Shown piece after piece: positions 1 through 6,235 of a stretch of 7,859 nt of DNA. A program made the translations under genes and the position numbers. The stretch covers positions 1,974-9,832 of the forward strand of contig MIBM01000052.1 of NCBI GenBank assembly GCA_001830645.1. Reading direction: 5' to 3'. Every line of letters begins with the position of its first letter. Within the stretch, counting starts at the first letter, position 1. The notes beneath the pieces are model-generated. The model worked only from the letters and a program-made list of their open reading frames with translations. It ran no database searches and had not been told where the DNA came from. The stretch is from Spirochaetes bacterium RIFOXYC1_FULL_54_7 (GTDB lineage: Bacteria > Spirochaetota > Spirochaetia > Treponematales > UBA12059).

Positions 1-490
1 ATTCATTGGGATACCGGGACATATGCTCCCGCTGCATGTTTACCTCTACCAGCAGGTCGCCGATTATTTTTTCACGATCCGCCTTTTTCTTCACACCGAA
101 CTTCCTGAGCGGCTCCTCCAGGGAACCGAAGATCGTAAAGGCTGGATTCAGGCTGGAATAGGGATCCTGGAATACTATCTGCAGAGTCTTTCTGGCGCTA
201 TCCAGTTCCTTCCTGCTTAGCTTGACCAGGTCGCGCTTCCCTTCCTTGAACGCGTACTCCATGCTACCCGCTGTAGGCTTGACGAGCTGCAACAGCGACT
301 TGCCCAGGGTTGTCTTCCCGCAGCCCGACTCTCCTACAAGACCTATGATCTCTCCCCTGTAGATATCCAGATCGATATTGTCCACCGCCTTCACATGCCC
401 GACTGTCCGTTTTAAAACGCCCTTGCGGACAGGGAAATAGGCCTTGACACCCCGCATGCTTACCAGGACTTCCTTGCTTTTACTTTCCAT
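1..490 (-). CDS. DppF/OppF-type ABC transporter ATP-binding protein, 3' end outside the window
   Basis: This is the second nucleotide-binding subunit of a dipeptide/oligopeptide-type (family 5) ABC importer; it would hydrolyse ATP on the cytoplasmic face as a heterodimer with the upstream ATPase. Only the first 163 codons are in the window. I read MESKSKEVLVSM at the N-terminus, Walker A GESGCGKT at residues 53-60, and the Q-loop stretch IVFQDPYSSLNP at 105-116, with Q108. The frame is open to the window edge, ending in SRYPNE, just where family members continue into the SGGQ signature. The ATG at 488-490 lies inside the end of the upstream ATPase gene (11-base overlap), with GGAGG at 500-504, 9 bases ahead, so translation is probably coupled. 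The PYSSLNP Q-loop and the longer N-terminus fit the DppF rather than the DppD subgroup. Ligand specificity cannot be read from an ATPase. The signature, Walker B and C-terminal region are unseen. Confidence 0.93.
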   Translation of the reverse strand, partial: MESKSKEVLVSMRGVKAYFPVRKGVLKRTVGHVKAVDNIDLDIYRGEIIGLVGESGCGKTTLGKSLLQLVKPTAGSMEYAFKEGKRDLVKLSRKELDSARKTLQIVFQDPYSSLNPAFTIFGSLEEPLRKFGVKKKADREKIIGDLLVEVNMQREHMSRYPNE

Positions 491-1496
491 TTTCAAGAAC
501 CTCCAGGTAATTGAAGCACATGACCCTGTGAATCCCGTTCACCAGGGTTTCATCCGGCATCTGGACCTCACATTCCTTGCATGCATAGTCACAGCGTGGC
601 TGGAACTGGCAACCCTTTGGCCTGCTGAAGGGGTCGGGCGTGGAACCCCTTATGGGATCCAGTTTCTGGGTTTTGCCTTTCCCGAGAACGGGTATCGACT
701 TGAGCAAAGCCTTGGTGTATGGATGGGCTGGGGAATTCAGGACATCTTCAATCGTACCAAATTCCACGATGTTCCCCATGTACATTACCGCTACTTCATC
801 TGCCAATTCTGCCACTACACCCATGTCATGGGTTATAAGCATTATTGCCGTATCACGCTTGGTCTTGAGTTCTTCCATGAGTTCGAAGATCTGTGCCTGG
901 ATCGAGACATCCAGGGCAGTGGTAGGCTCGTCGGCAAGAAGCACCCGCGGGGCACAGGCCATAGCCATGGCTATCATGCTGCGTTGGCGCATTCCGCCGC
1001 TGAATTGATGGGGGTACTCGTTTACCCGTTGTTCCGGCAAGGGGATGCCCATATCCTTGAGTAGATCTATGGATTTTTCTGTTGCGGACTTCCTGCTCAT
1101 CCTTGGATTATGTGCCTGAAGCATCTCGTTTATCTGGAAGCCAACCGTGTACACCGGATTCAGGGCCGTCATTGGATCCTGGAAGATTATGGCAATATCC
1201 TTACCCCTGAGTTTGCGCATTTCCTTCCCGTTTTTATCCAGCTGATCTATTCTGATATCCCCATCAGAACCGTGATAGGTTATGCTGCCCTTCTCGATCC
1301 TGGAAAGTTCTGGCAATAGCTGCATGATGGCATTGGCGGTGACAGATTTACCGCAACCGGATTCACCAACTATACAGAGGGTCCGGCCTCGTTTTATTTC
1401 GAAAGAGACACCATTGATTACCCTGTTGCATCTCTGGTTGGTATAGAAGTTTACATTCAGATCCTTGACCGTAATTATCGCGGCGTTGGTATTCAT
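480..1496 (-). CDS. DppD/OppD-type ABC transporter ATP-binding protein
   Basis: This 338-residue protein is the first nucleotide-binding subunit of the family 5 importer. It carries the full ATPase set: Walker A GESGCGKS at 44-51, Q-loop Q106 in IIFQDPMTALNP, signature FSGGMRQR at 165-172, Walker B VLLADEP at 185-191 with catalytic E190, and H-loop H223 in ITHDMG. The C-terminal oligopeptide-transporter extension is present, with HPYTKALL at 258-265 and a cysteine cluster at C296, C302, C309 and C327, plus an extra C306. Comparable cysteines bind an iron-sulfur cluster in some DppD proteins; whether that happens here is inference. Length is normal for the family. The ATG at 1494-1496 lies 4 bases after the upstream permease's stop codon, with only a weak purine stretch ahead, so coupling to that permease is likely. 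The downstream ATPase overlaps its 3' end by 11 bases. Confidence 0.96.
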   Translation of the reverse strand: MNTNAAIITVKDLNVNFYTNQRCNRVINGVSFEIKRGRTLCIVGESGCGKSVTANAIMQLLPELSRIEKGSITYHGSDGDIRIDQLDKNGKEMRKLRGKDIAIIFQDPMTALNPVYTVGFQINEMLQAHNPRMSRKSATEKSIDLLKDMGIPLPEQRVNEYPHQFSGGMRQRSMIAMAMACAPRVLLADEPTTALDVSIQAQIFELMEELKTKRDTAIMLITHDMGVVAELADEVAVMYMGNIVEFGTIEDVLNSPAHPYTKALLKSIPVLGKGKTQKLDPIRGSTPDPFSRPKGCQFQPRCDYACKECEVQMPDETLVNGIHRVMCFNYLEVLENGK

Positions 1497-1500
1497 ACGC

Positions 1501-2415
1501 TCAGCCTATCTGTGTGGGGTCGGCGGCGTCCCTGAGCCCATCGCCTATGAAGTTGATTGCCAGCACAAAGATAGTCAACACTGATCCTACCGGTAGCCAT
1601 ATCCACCAGTTCTCGCGCAGGATGGTAATGTTCTGTGCAGGGCTCAGTACATTGCCCCAGGTTGATACATTTGACGGTACGCCAAGCCCCAGGAAACTCA
1701 GGGCAGATTCCTGCAGTATGAACATTGCGGTACTCAAGGTTATATTTACAAAGATAGGACCTATCGCATTCGGCAGCATATGCTTGAATGCTATAAGGAA
1801 ATCATTGATCCCGAAGGCCCTCAGAGCCTGGACATATTCTTCTTCCCGTATGGACAGCATCTGGCTCCTGGTCATGCGGTACATGCTTGGCCAGCCGGTA
1901 AGTACAAAAATGAAGATGATGTTCCAGAGGCTTTGCCCGGTGATGGTGACAAGTATGAGCACCAGTATGATCTGGGGAAAGCTCATGAACAATTCTGATG
2001 TCTTCATGATCATGGCATCCAGAAATCCACCCTTGTAACCTGCATAAGTGCCAAAGGAAACTCCGATGATGGTTGCCCCGATTGCACTGCCCATCCCAAC
2101 CAGGATTGAAACCCTGCCGCCATACAGTATACGGGCCCATATGTCACGGCCAATCTGGTCGGTTCCGAATATGTGTACTGAACCGGGCGGAGACAGCCTG
2201 TTCCGCAGGTCCACATCTGTTGATGAAAACCTGGTAAAAAGCGGGGCAAAGATGCAGAGGATCAAGATCACCAAGAATATACCGCTACCAATTACCGCGA
2301 GCTTGTTGGCATGCAGTTTTCTAAGTGTCCTGCTTTTTTTTGAATGGGACAATTCTCCGGCAAGCTCCCTGGCCAGGAGCATATCCATTTTCTTGTTCAG
2401 GGCTTTTGAACTCAT
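1501..2415 (-). CDS. DppC/OppC-type ABC transporter permease
   Basis: This 304-residue protein is the second inner-membrane permease subunit of the importer. It has a cytoplasmic basic N-terminal segment (OppC_N type), a first membrane helix at about 40-60, GTDQIGRD at 84-91 (a DppC family hallmark), and further helices near 102-124, 146-172, 217-240 and 273-291. The EAA loop that docks on the ATPase is at about 193-215 (EYVQALRAFGINDF, then KHMLPN), and GDGLRDAADP at 291-300 is the usual C-terminal hallmark. I chose the ATG at 2413-2415 because AGGAGG at 2424-2429 sits 8 bases ahead. An in-frame GTG three codons upstream (2422-2424) touches that site and is unlikely. The gene starts 15 bases after the first permease and ends 4 bases before the ATPase. 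Length and motifs are normal. Confidence 0.96.
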   Translation of the reverse strand: MSSKALNKKMDMLLARELAGELSHSKKSRTLRKLHANKLAVIGSGIFLVILILCIFAPLFTRFSSTDVDLRNRLSPPGSVHIFGTDQIGRDIWARILYGGRVSILVGMGSAIGATIIGVSFGTYAGYKGGFLDAMIMKTSELFMSFPQIILVLILVTITGQSLWNIIFIFVLTGWPSMYRMTRSQMLSIREEEYVQALRAFGINDFLIAFKHMLPNAIGPIFVNITLSTAMFILQESALSFLGLGVPSNVSTWGNVLSPAQNITILRENWWIWLPVGSVLTIFVLAINFIGDGLRDAADPTQIG

Positions 2416-2423
2416 TATGAACA

Positions 2424-2429
2424 CCTCCT
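2424..2429 (-). promoter_or_regulatory. Shine-Dalgarno site of the second permease gene
   Basis: On the minus strand this reads AGGAGG, 8 bases before the ATG at 2413-2415. It decides the start, because the alternative in-frame GTG at 2422-2424 overlaps the site itself and would have no spacing. Confidence 0.85.
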
Positions 2430-2430
2430 G

Positions 2431-3390
2431 TCAGTTGAATTTGATGCGGGGATCCAGTATCGCTGTGAGGATATCGACAATGATGCTGGCCAGCAGCACA
2501 AGGAGCACGCTGAAGAAGCCGACCATCATGACGATTGGTGTATTCTGGGATCTGACCGCACCCAGGAACATCACCCCCAGGCCGGGCCACTGGAATATCT
2601 GTTCTATGACTACAGCCCCGCCGATCAGCATGGGAAGCCTGAATCCGATCAGGACGGCAACCGGGGTACAAGCAACCCTGAAGCCATGAACAAGGTTGAC
2701 CCGCCACTCTGGCAGGCCCTTGCTGCGTGCAGTCTTTACGTAATCCCTGTTCAGGGAATCCAGCATGCTCGCCCGGGAATACCTCATGACACCGGCGGTC
2801 ATTGACAAGCCAAGCACAATGGCCGGTAGTACAAGATATTCGAAACGCTGCAGGAACGCCTCCTGCCCTGGAGCCATCCTCCCGCCTACCGGAAACCAAC
2901 CCAGATTGAACACGAATACTATGATTGCGATGAGACCGAACAGGAACTGGGGTATTGCGACACCGATCATACCTGCAATGGACAAGGCATTGTCTGCTAT
3001 GGAATTTTTCCTGAGTGCACTGAATACACCCAGGAAACTGCCCGCCAGGGTAGAGATGAGAAGGGCAGCGACGGAAAGTTCCAAGGTCGCGGGCAAGGTA
3101 TTCATTACAAGGGTACTTACTGCGACGCCGCTCTGTAGACTGTAGCCGAAGTCTCCCCTCAGCAGATTTCCAAGCCATATGAAGTACCTGACAGGGAACG
3201 GCTTGTCGAGACCGAGGGTAGACCGCATCTGGGCCAATGCTTCCGCAGAAACTGTTGCCATTTCATCAGGGCTGATCATGAAATCAACAGCATCCCCTGG
3301 CATGAGTTCTATGCCTAGATAAATAAGGAAACTGATCACAAACAACATGGGGATCAAGTGCAGGAATTTCCTGAGTATATATGAAACCAT
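2431..3390 (-). CDS. DppB/OppB-type ABC transporter permease
   Basis: This 319-residue protein is the first inner-membrane permease subunit. It begins MVSYILRKFLHLIPMLFVIS, the usual DppB start with a first helix at about 9-28, followed by the family motif MPGDAV at 30-35. A periplasmic loop then carries LGLDKPFPVRYFIWL and LLRGDFGYS (59-84). Further helices lie near 101-123, 136-161, 187-205, 246-264 and 285-307. The EAA loop is at 216-226 (DYVKTARSKGL), and the protein ends LDPRIKFN, also typical. The open frame extends upstream to 3648, but that part is out-of-frame sequence of the binding-protein gene. The ATG at 3388-3390 has AAGGAGG at 3396-3402, 5 bases ahead, and gives the normal family length. 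It lies 128 bases downstream of the binding-protein gene, a spacer that holds two potential RNA structures. Confidence 0.96.
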   Translation of the reverse strand: MVSYILRKFLHLIPMLFVISFLIYLGIELMPGDAVDFMISPDEMATVSAEALAQMRSTLGLDKPFPVRYFIWLGNLLRGDFGYSLQSGVAVSTLVMNTLPATLELSVAALLISTLAGSFLGVFSALRKNSIADNALSIAGMIGVAIPQFLFGLIAIIVFVFNLGWFPVGGRMAPGQEAFLQRFEYLVLPAIVLGLSMTAGVMRYSRASMLDSLNRDYVKTARSKGLPEWRVNLVHGFRVACTPVAVLIGFRLPMLIGGAVVIEQIFQWPGLGVMFLGAVRSQNTPIVMMVGFFSVLLVLLASIIVDILTAILDPRIKFN

Positions 3391-3395
3391 GACGG

Positions 3396-3402
3396 CCTCC
3401 TT
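3396..3402 (-). promoter_or_regulatory. Shine-Dalgarno site of the first permease gene
   Basis: The minus strand reads AAGGAGG, 5 bases before the ATG at 3388-3390. It fixes the permease start, ruling out the long upstream extension of the open frame. The same bases can pair with a complementary stretch at 3424-3431. Confidence 0.85.
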
Positions 3403-3431
3403 TGATGAAAATCCACAGCACTCCAAAGGAG
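3397..3431 (-). promoter_or_regulatory. possible ribosome-site-sequestering stem ahead of the first permease
   Basis: On the transcript, CUCCUUUG (3424-3431) is perfectly complementary to CAAAGGAG (3397-3404), which contains most of the Shine-Dalgarno site; the loop would be 19 bases. The upstream arm can instead form a small local hairpin, ACUCC-UUU-GGAGU (3420-3432, 5-bp stem), which would free the ribosome site. The pairing is seen in the sequence; a regulatory role is inference, and an 8-bp match to a purine-rich site could occur by chance. Confidence 0.3.
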
Positions 3432-3473
3432 TAGTTTTATGATGGTTGTGAACAGTCCACGCTGGAATTATAT

Positions 3474-3502
3474 GGAAGGGTTGGATATTCTCCAACCCTT
3501 CC
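3474..3502 (-). terminator. intercistronic stem-loop after the binding-protein gene
   Basis: This is a perfect inverted repeat: 12-base arms at 3474-3485 and 3491-3502 (GGAAGGGTTGGA and its complement) around a 5-base loop. It begins 16 bases past the stop codon of the binding-protein gene. On the minus strand it is followed by ATATAATTCC, not a clear U-run, so it is a poor intrinsic terminator. Stem-loops at this place in ABC operons commonly stabilise the upstream binding-protein message or partly terminate transcription, raising binding protein over permease. Which applies here cannot be told from sequence. Confidence 0.7.
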
Positions 3503-3518
3503 TGTCTGCTTTCAGAAC

Positions 3519-5186
3519 CTACTTGACATTGGGCATATGCGGGAACTGATTGATGTGGAAGAACCGGGTATACCGGATGGGTGCCTTGGTGACGGTGAAA
3601 TTGGGTAGCTTGCCAATAGCCTTGGCATCGGCTGTGGACTTGCTCCAAGCATAGTCTATCTTGCCAGCCTCTGCATTGACCATGAGGTTGGGGTCATTGT
3701 CACCTGAAGCAGACATGAAGATCTTCTGGATGTTGCCTGTACCCTTGCGGTAATAACCGTCGAACCTCTCCAGGACCGCATAATTGTTGCGCACGAATTC
3801 TCCGGCCTTGAACGGCCCGGTTCCTATCGGCTTCTGCCAGAACTGGTCCGTCTGGGTGGTCATGGGATCTGAATCCTTGAGCAGGTGCCTGGGCAGCATT
3901 GGCCACTGGGAGAATACAAGGGATGCATTGGGATTGACCTTGGCAAAAGTGACGGTCACCTTGTTGCCATCAATGACGATGCCCGAAATGCCATCTGCCT
4001 TCTTGGCCACATAGTCTTCGGCACCGACAATACTCTTGTAGTTCACAGCAGCAAAGCTATTGGTGCGTGCCATGAATTCGATGGTGAACTTCACATCCTC
4101 CGCAGTGAATGGCTTTCCGTCATGCCACTTGACATCGGTCTTCAGGTCAAAGACAAATTTCAAACCGTCGGGACTGACAGTATACGATTTGGCCAGCATA
4201 CCGGTGGTGGGAGTAAGGGATGCATCTGCGTTGATCAATTTGTCGAAGAGGTATTCCTGGTAAGCATACAGGCCAGGATTGGTGATGGGAGCCTCCCAGA
4301 ATTCCTTGGGTCCGGTATTGGTGTACATGGTGCCATCGGCTCTCTTGATTTCCCAGTTCAGGATATTCTTCTCGTAGGAGAACTGGTCATTGCCATGGAC
4401 GGTGCCCTTTATATCCAACAGGTTGCCAACATAAATGAAGGCGATCTGGTGGTAAAGCGGTATGGAGTAAAGCTTTTCGTTGAGCCTCTCCTGGACCGCA
4501 TGCATAGCCTTGATCTGGGTATTTACATCCACGACGTTCAGACCTTCAAGCAGCTTGTCCATCACCTCGTCTTTGGGGGTGTGGGAATTGTTCGGGGCGG
4601 TTGAACCGTAGCGTACATAGAATTCACTTTCAGCTGATGCAGCGACAGCCGCATAGGCCAGATCCCACTTTACAACTGAAGGACCGTTAACCATATCAGC
4701 CGGTGCCACCCAGAGCTGGGCAGCCAGGTCACCCTCAAGAAGACGCCACTTCATCTGCACGCCGACCTTGCTCAGGTAATCCTGCACGGTGGTCAGGAAG
4801 TCTGCGGTCTGCTGGTCAGCATAGTAGGTGACCACATCGAGGACGTAGTCAGCTGGCCACTGTACCGCAGCAAGGAGTTCCTTTGCCTTCTGGGGATTGT
4901 AGGCATACTCGGTAAGCTTCGGGCTCTGCCAGGCACCGACGTTCGTCATGGAACGTGCCGGGGAGGCAAGACCTTCAAAGAGGGTTTCCGTGATGGTCTT
5001 CATATCTATTGCGTATGCCAGGGCCTGCCTGATCCGCACATCGGCCAAGGGAGTTTCCTTTGCAAAATCCCATGATTTGGCGGGACTTGCGGGCGCTGCC
5101 TCAGCACCGCCGGCGGCAAAAGCCATTGTGGTTGCCATACTCAGGACCAAGCATAACGCCAGCCCTTTCATAACAAGCTTTCTCAT
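3519..5186 (-). CDS. family 5 ABC substrate-binding protein with circularly permuted lobe order
   Basis: This 555-residue exported protein is the ligand receptor for the importer encoded downstream. A signal peptide (MRKLVMKGLALCLV, cleavage probably after AFA at residue 24) has no lipobox, so a soluble periplasmic protein is expected. The domain order is unusual. Residues about 44-280 match what is normally the C-terminal lobe: ETPLADVRIRQALAYAID at 44-61, YNPQKAKELL at 96-105, then ERLNEKLYSIPLYHQIAF at 233-250 and NWEI at 277-280. Residues about 285-548 match the normal N-terminal lobe: YLFDKLI at 312-318, SPDGLKFVFDL at 338-348, WHDGKPFTAEDVKFTIE at 354-370, PIGTGPFKAGEF at 453-464, AGKIDYAW at 507-514, and FFHINQFP at 542-549, where the normal protein would run on into VRxRQA. 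Both lobes look intact and the total length is normal. The start at 5184-5186 has AGGAGG 6 bases ahead; an upstream in-frame ATG-like extension to 5225 overlaps the promoter. The ligand is unknown. Confidence 0.93.
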   Translation of the reverse strand: MRKLVMKGLALCLVLSMATTMAFAAGGAEAAPASPAKSWDFAKETPLADVRIRQALAYAIDMKTITETLFEGLASPARSMTNVGAWQSPKLTEYAYNPQKAKELLAAVQWPADYVLDVVTYYADQQTADFLTTVQDYLSKVGVQMKWRLLEGDLAAQLWVAPADMVNGPSVVKWDLAYAAVAASAESEFYVRYGSTAPNNSHTPKDEVMDKLLEGLNVVDVNTQIKAMHAVQERLNEKLYSIPLYHQIAFIYVGNLLDIKGTVHGNDQFSYEKNILNWEIKRADGTMYTNTGPKEFWEAPITNPGLYAYQEYLFDKLINADASLTPTTGMLAKSYTVSPDGLKFVFDLKTDVKWHDGKPFTAEDVKFTIEFMARTNSFAAVNYKSIVGAEDYVAKKADGISGIVIDGNKVTVTFAKVNPNASLVFSQWPMLPRHLLKDSDPMTTQTDQFWQKPIGTGPFKAGEFVRNNYAVLERFDGYYRKGTGNIQKIFMSASGDNDPNLMVNAEAGKIDYAWSKSTADAKAIGKLPNFTVTKAPIRYTRFFHINQFPHMPNVK

Positions 5187-5192
5187 CTGGTA

Positions 5193-5198
5193 CCTCCT
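5193..5198 (-). promoter_or_regulatory. Shine-Dalgarno site of the binding-protein gene
   Basis: The minus strand reads AGGAGG, 6 bases before the ATG at 5184-5186. That ATG opens a standard signal peptide, so the site decides against the longer frame starting at 5225. Confidence 0.88.
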
Positions 5199-5214
5199 GG
5201 AAAGATAGTAAAAT

Positions 5215-5244
5215 AGTATATGCACCGTTTATCAGAATCGTCAA
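5215..5244 (-). promoter_or_regulatory. sigma-70-like promoter for the transporter genes
   Basis: On the minus strand a -35 box TTGACG (5239-5244) and a -10 box TATACT (5215-5220) are separated by 18 bases; each matches the consensus at 5 of 6 positions. Transcription would begin near 5207-5209, giving a short leader of about 20 bases that contains the Shine-Dalgarno site at 5193-5198. This would give the binding protein and the downstream permease and ATPase genes their own start, in addition to any read-through from the enzyme genes. Confidence 0.7.
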
Positions 5245-5246
5245 GA

Positions 5247-5267
5247 AATATATTATGTGATATATTA
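5247..5267 (-). promoter_or_regulatory. AT-rich repeat just upstream of the -35 box, candidate operator or UP element
   Basis: The octamer ATATATTA (plus strand) occurs twice, at 5248-5255 and 5260-5267, separated by TGTG. The same stretch reads as an inverted repeat, AATATAT (5247-5253) and ATATATT (5260-5266), around 6 bases. It ends 3 bases upstream of the -35 box. The position and AT-richness suit an RNA polymerase UP element or an activator/repressor site; no known consensus is recognised. The rest of the 5187-5302 spacer shows nothing else, and I see no GC-rich terminator after the lyase gene. Confidence 0.4.
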
Positions 5268-5302
5268 CGGAATATGGAACACTTACCCACCTGTTTCAAG
5301 AC

Positions 5303-6235
5303 TCACCCTCCGATGAATTCCGGGATGAGTTCCCTGGCCACTGGTCGTAGACGTCGGGCTTCGGCAACTGGGATGGACCGGTATGGCCACCGCATCTCCG
5401 TACCGACATCGGCCCAGGCACCCATCACCGCCATCAAGCGGTCGCATGCTGCATTGCAGTAAGCCTGGTCCCTGATGAAGGGGACGATATAGTGGTCCAT
5501 GAACAGACAGAGCCTACTCTCCAGTTCAAGGGCAGCTACCATGTCTGTCAGCATCTGGTCAAACCAGCGCTGGGCGGCGGCAGGATTCAGGCAGGCGACA
5601 TTGGAATAGGCGCCTGAGGCTCCCCTCTGGATGCCACTGGCCAGCAGATGACCCGGTATGAATACGCTGAGTCCGGGGATGAGCTCCCGCATCCCGGCAT
5701 ACCAGGCATCATCCCCACCGGCGGTCTTGACCCCGACCAGAGACGGTATCCGGTCTGCCAGGAATCCAAGTTCGGCAGGCACCAGACGCCTCTTGGCATG
5801 GGGTGGGTTGTACAGGACCAAACCTATGCCACCGGCATTGTCTGCCATGCGCTCAAGGAAGGCCAGGGCCTCCTCCTGGGTCACGGGAAACCAGTCAGGC
5901 AGGATAAGCTGAACGGCACCAGGAGCAAGGGGAACCACTTTCCGGAGCCGTTCCAGGGATATCTGTGCCGACATATGGCTGACACCTATCTGGAACGGCA
6001 TGCCGGCGTCATTGCACTTCCCGGCAAGGAGTTCGGATATACTGGTGAACTCCTCTTCCGTCTGGGCATGGAACTCACCTGCTGTTCCGTTCGAATAGAT
6101 GCCATCGACACCGGTTTCTATGAGGACATCGATCTCATGCCCGATACGTCCGTAATCAGGAGAACCGTCTGCGTTCCATGCCGACAGCAGGGTTGCCCAG
6201 TTGCCTCGGATATCCTTGGCTGACAGTGGCCTCAT
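5303..6235 (-). CDS. DapA/NanA-superfamily lyase or aldolase (dihydrodipicolinate synthase family)
   Basis: This 310-residue cytoplasmic enzyme is of the Schiff-base class I aldolase family that includes dihydrodipicolinate synthase, N-acetylneuraminate lyase and keto-deoxy-sugar-acid aldolases. It has the substrate-carboxylate loop SNGTAGEF at 48-55 (GTTGE in DapA), the catalytic tyrosine Y142 in LYNPP (141-145), and the Schiff-base lysine K170 in VGVKTAGGD (167-175). The Y-to-K spacing of 28 matches E. coli DapA. The arginine that follows DapA's YNVP motif is absent at its place (YNPPHAKRR), which argues against lysine biosynthesis and for another 2-keto-acid reaction; the substrate is unknown. 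The open frame extends to 6325, but the ATG at 6233-6235 has AGGAGG 6 bases ahead, overlaps the upstream stop as ATGA and gives the normal family length. The gene ends 116 bases before the binding-protein gene. Confidence 0.92.
   Translation of the reverse strand: MRPLSAKDIRGNWATLLSAWNADGSPDYGRIGHEIDVLIETGVDGIYSNGTAGEFHAQTEEEFTSISELLAGKCNDAGMPFQIGVSHMSAQISLERLRKVVPLAPGAVQLILPDWFPVTQEEALAFLERMADNAGGIGLVLYNPPHAKRRLVPAELGFLADRIPSLVGVKTAGGDDAWYAGMRELIPGLSVFIPGHLLASGIQRGASGAYSNVACLNPAAAQRWFDQMLTDMVAALELESRLCLFMDHYIVPFIRDQAYCNAACDRLMAVMGAWADVGTEMRWPYRSIPVAEARRLRPVARELIPEFIGG

Noticed and set aside
444..1064. Plus-strand open frame of 206 codons opposite the DppD-type ATPase
   Set aside because: No recognisable motif or Shine-Dalgarno logic; the opposite strand encodes full ATPase motifs.
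2321..3178. Minus-strand 285-codon frame across the first permease and the start of the second
   Set aside because: It is rich in Cys, Arg and His in a pattern typical of out-of-frame reading, and the permease frame has all family motifs.
3391..3648. N-terminal extension of the first permease into the binding-protein gene
   Set aside because: The extra 86 residues are out-of-frame binding-protein sequence; the ATG at 3388-3390 has an excellent Shine-Dalgarno site and gives normal length.
3519..5186. Binding-protein gene as two fused fragments or a pseudogene
   Set aside because: Both lobes are complete and non-redundant, there is no frame break, and the signal peptide, promoter and ribosome site are intact; a circular permutation explains the order better.
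5245..5302. Intrinsic terminator after the DapA-like gene
   Set aside because: The only inverted repeat is A/T-only with 7-base arms; it would be too weak, and its position next to the -35 box suits a regulatory role better.
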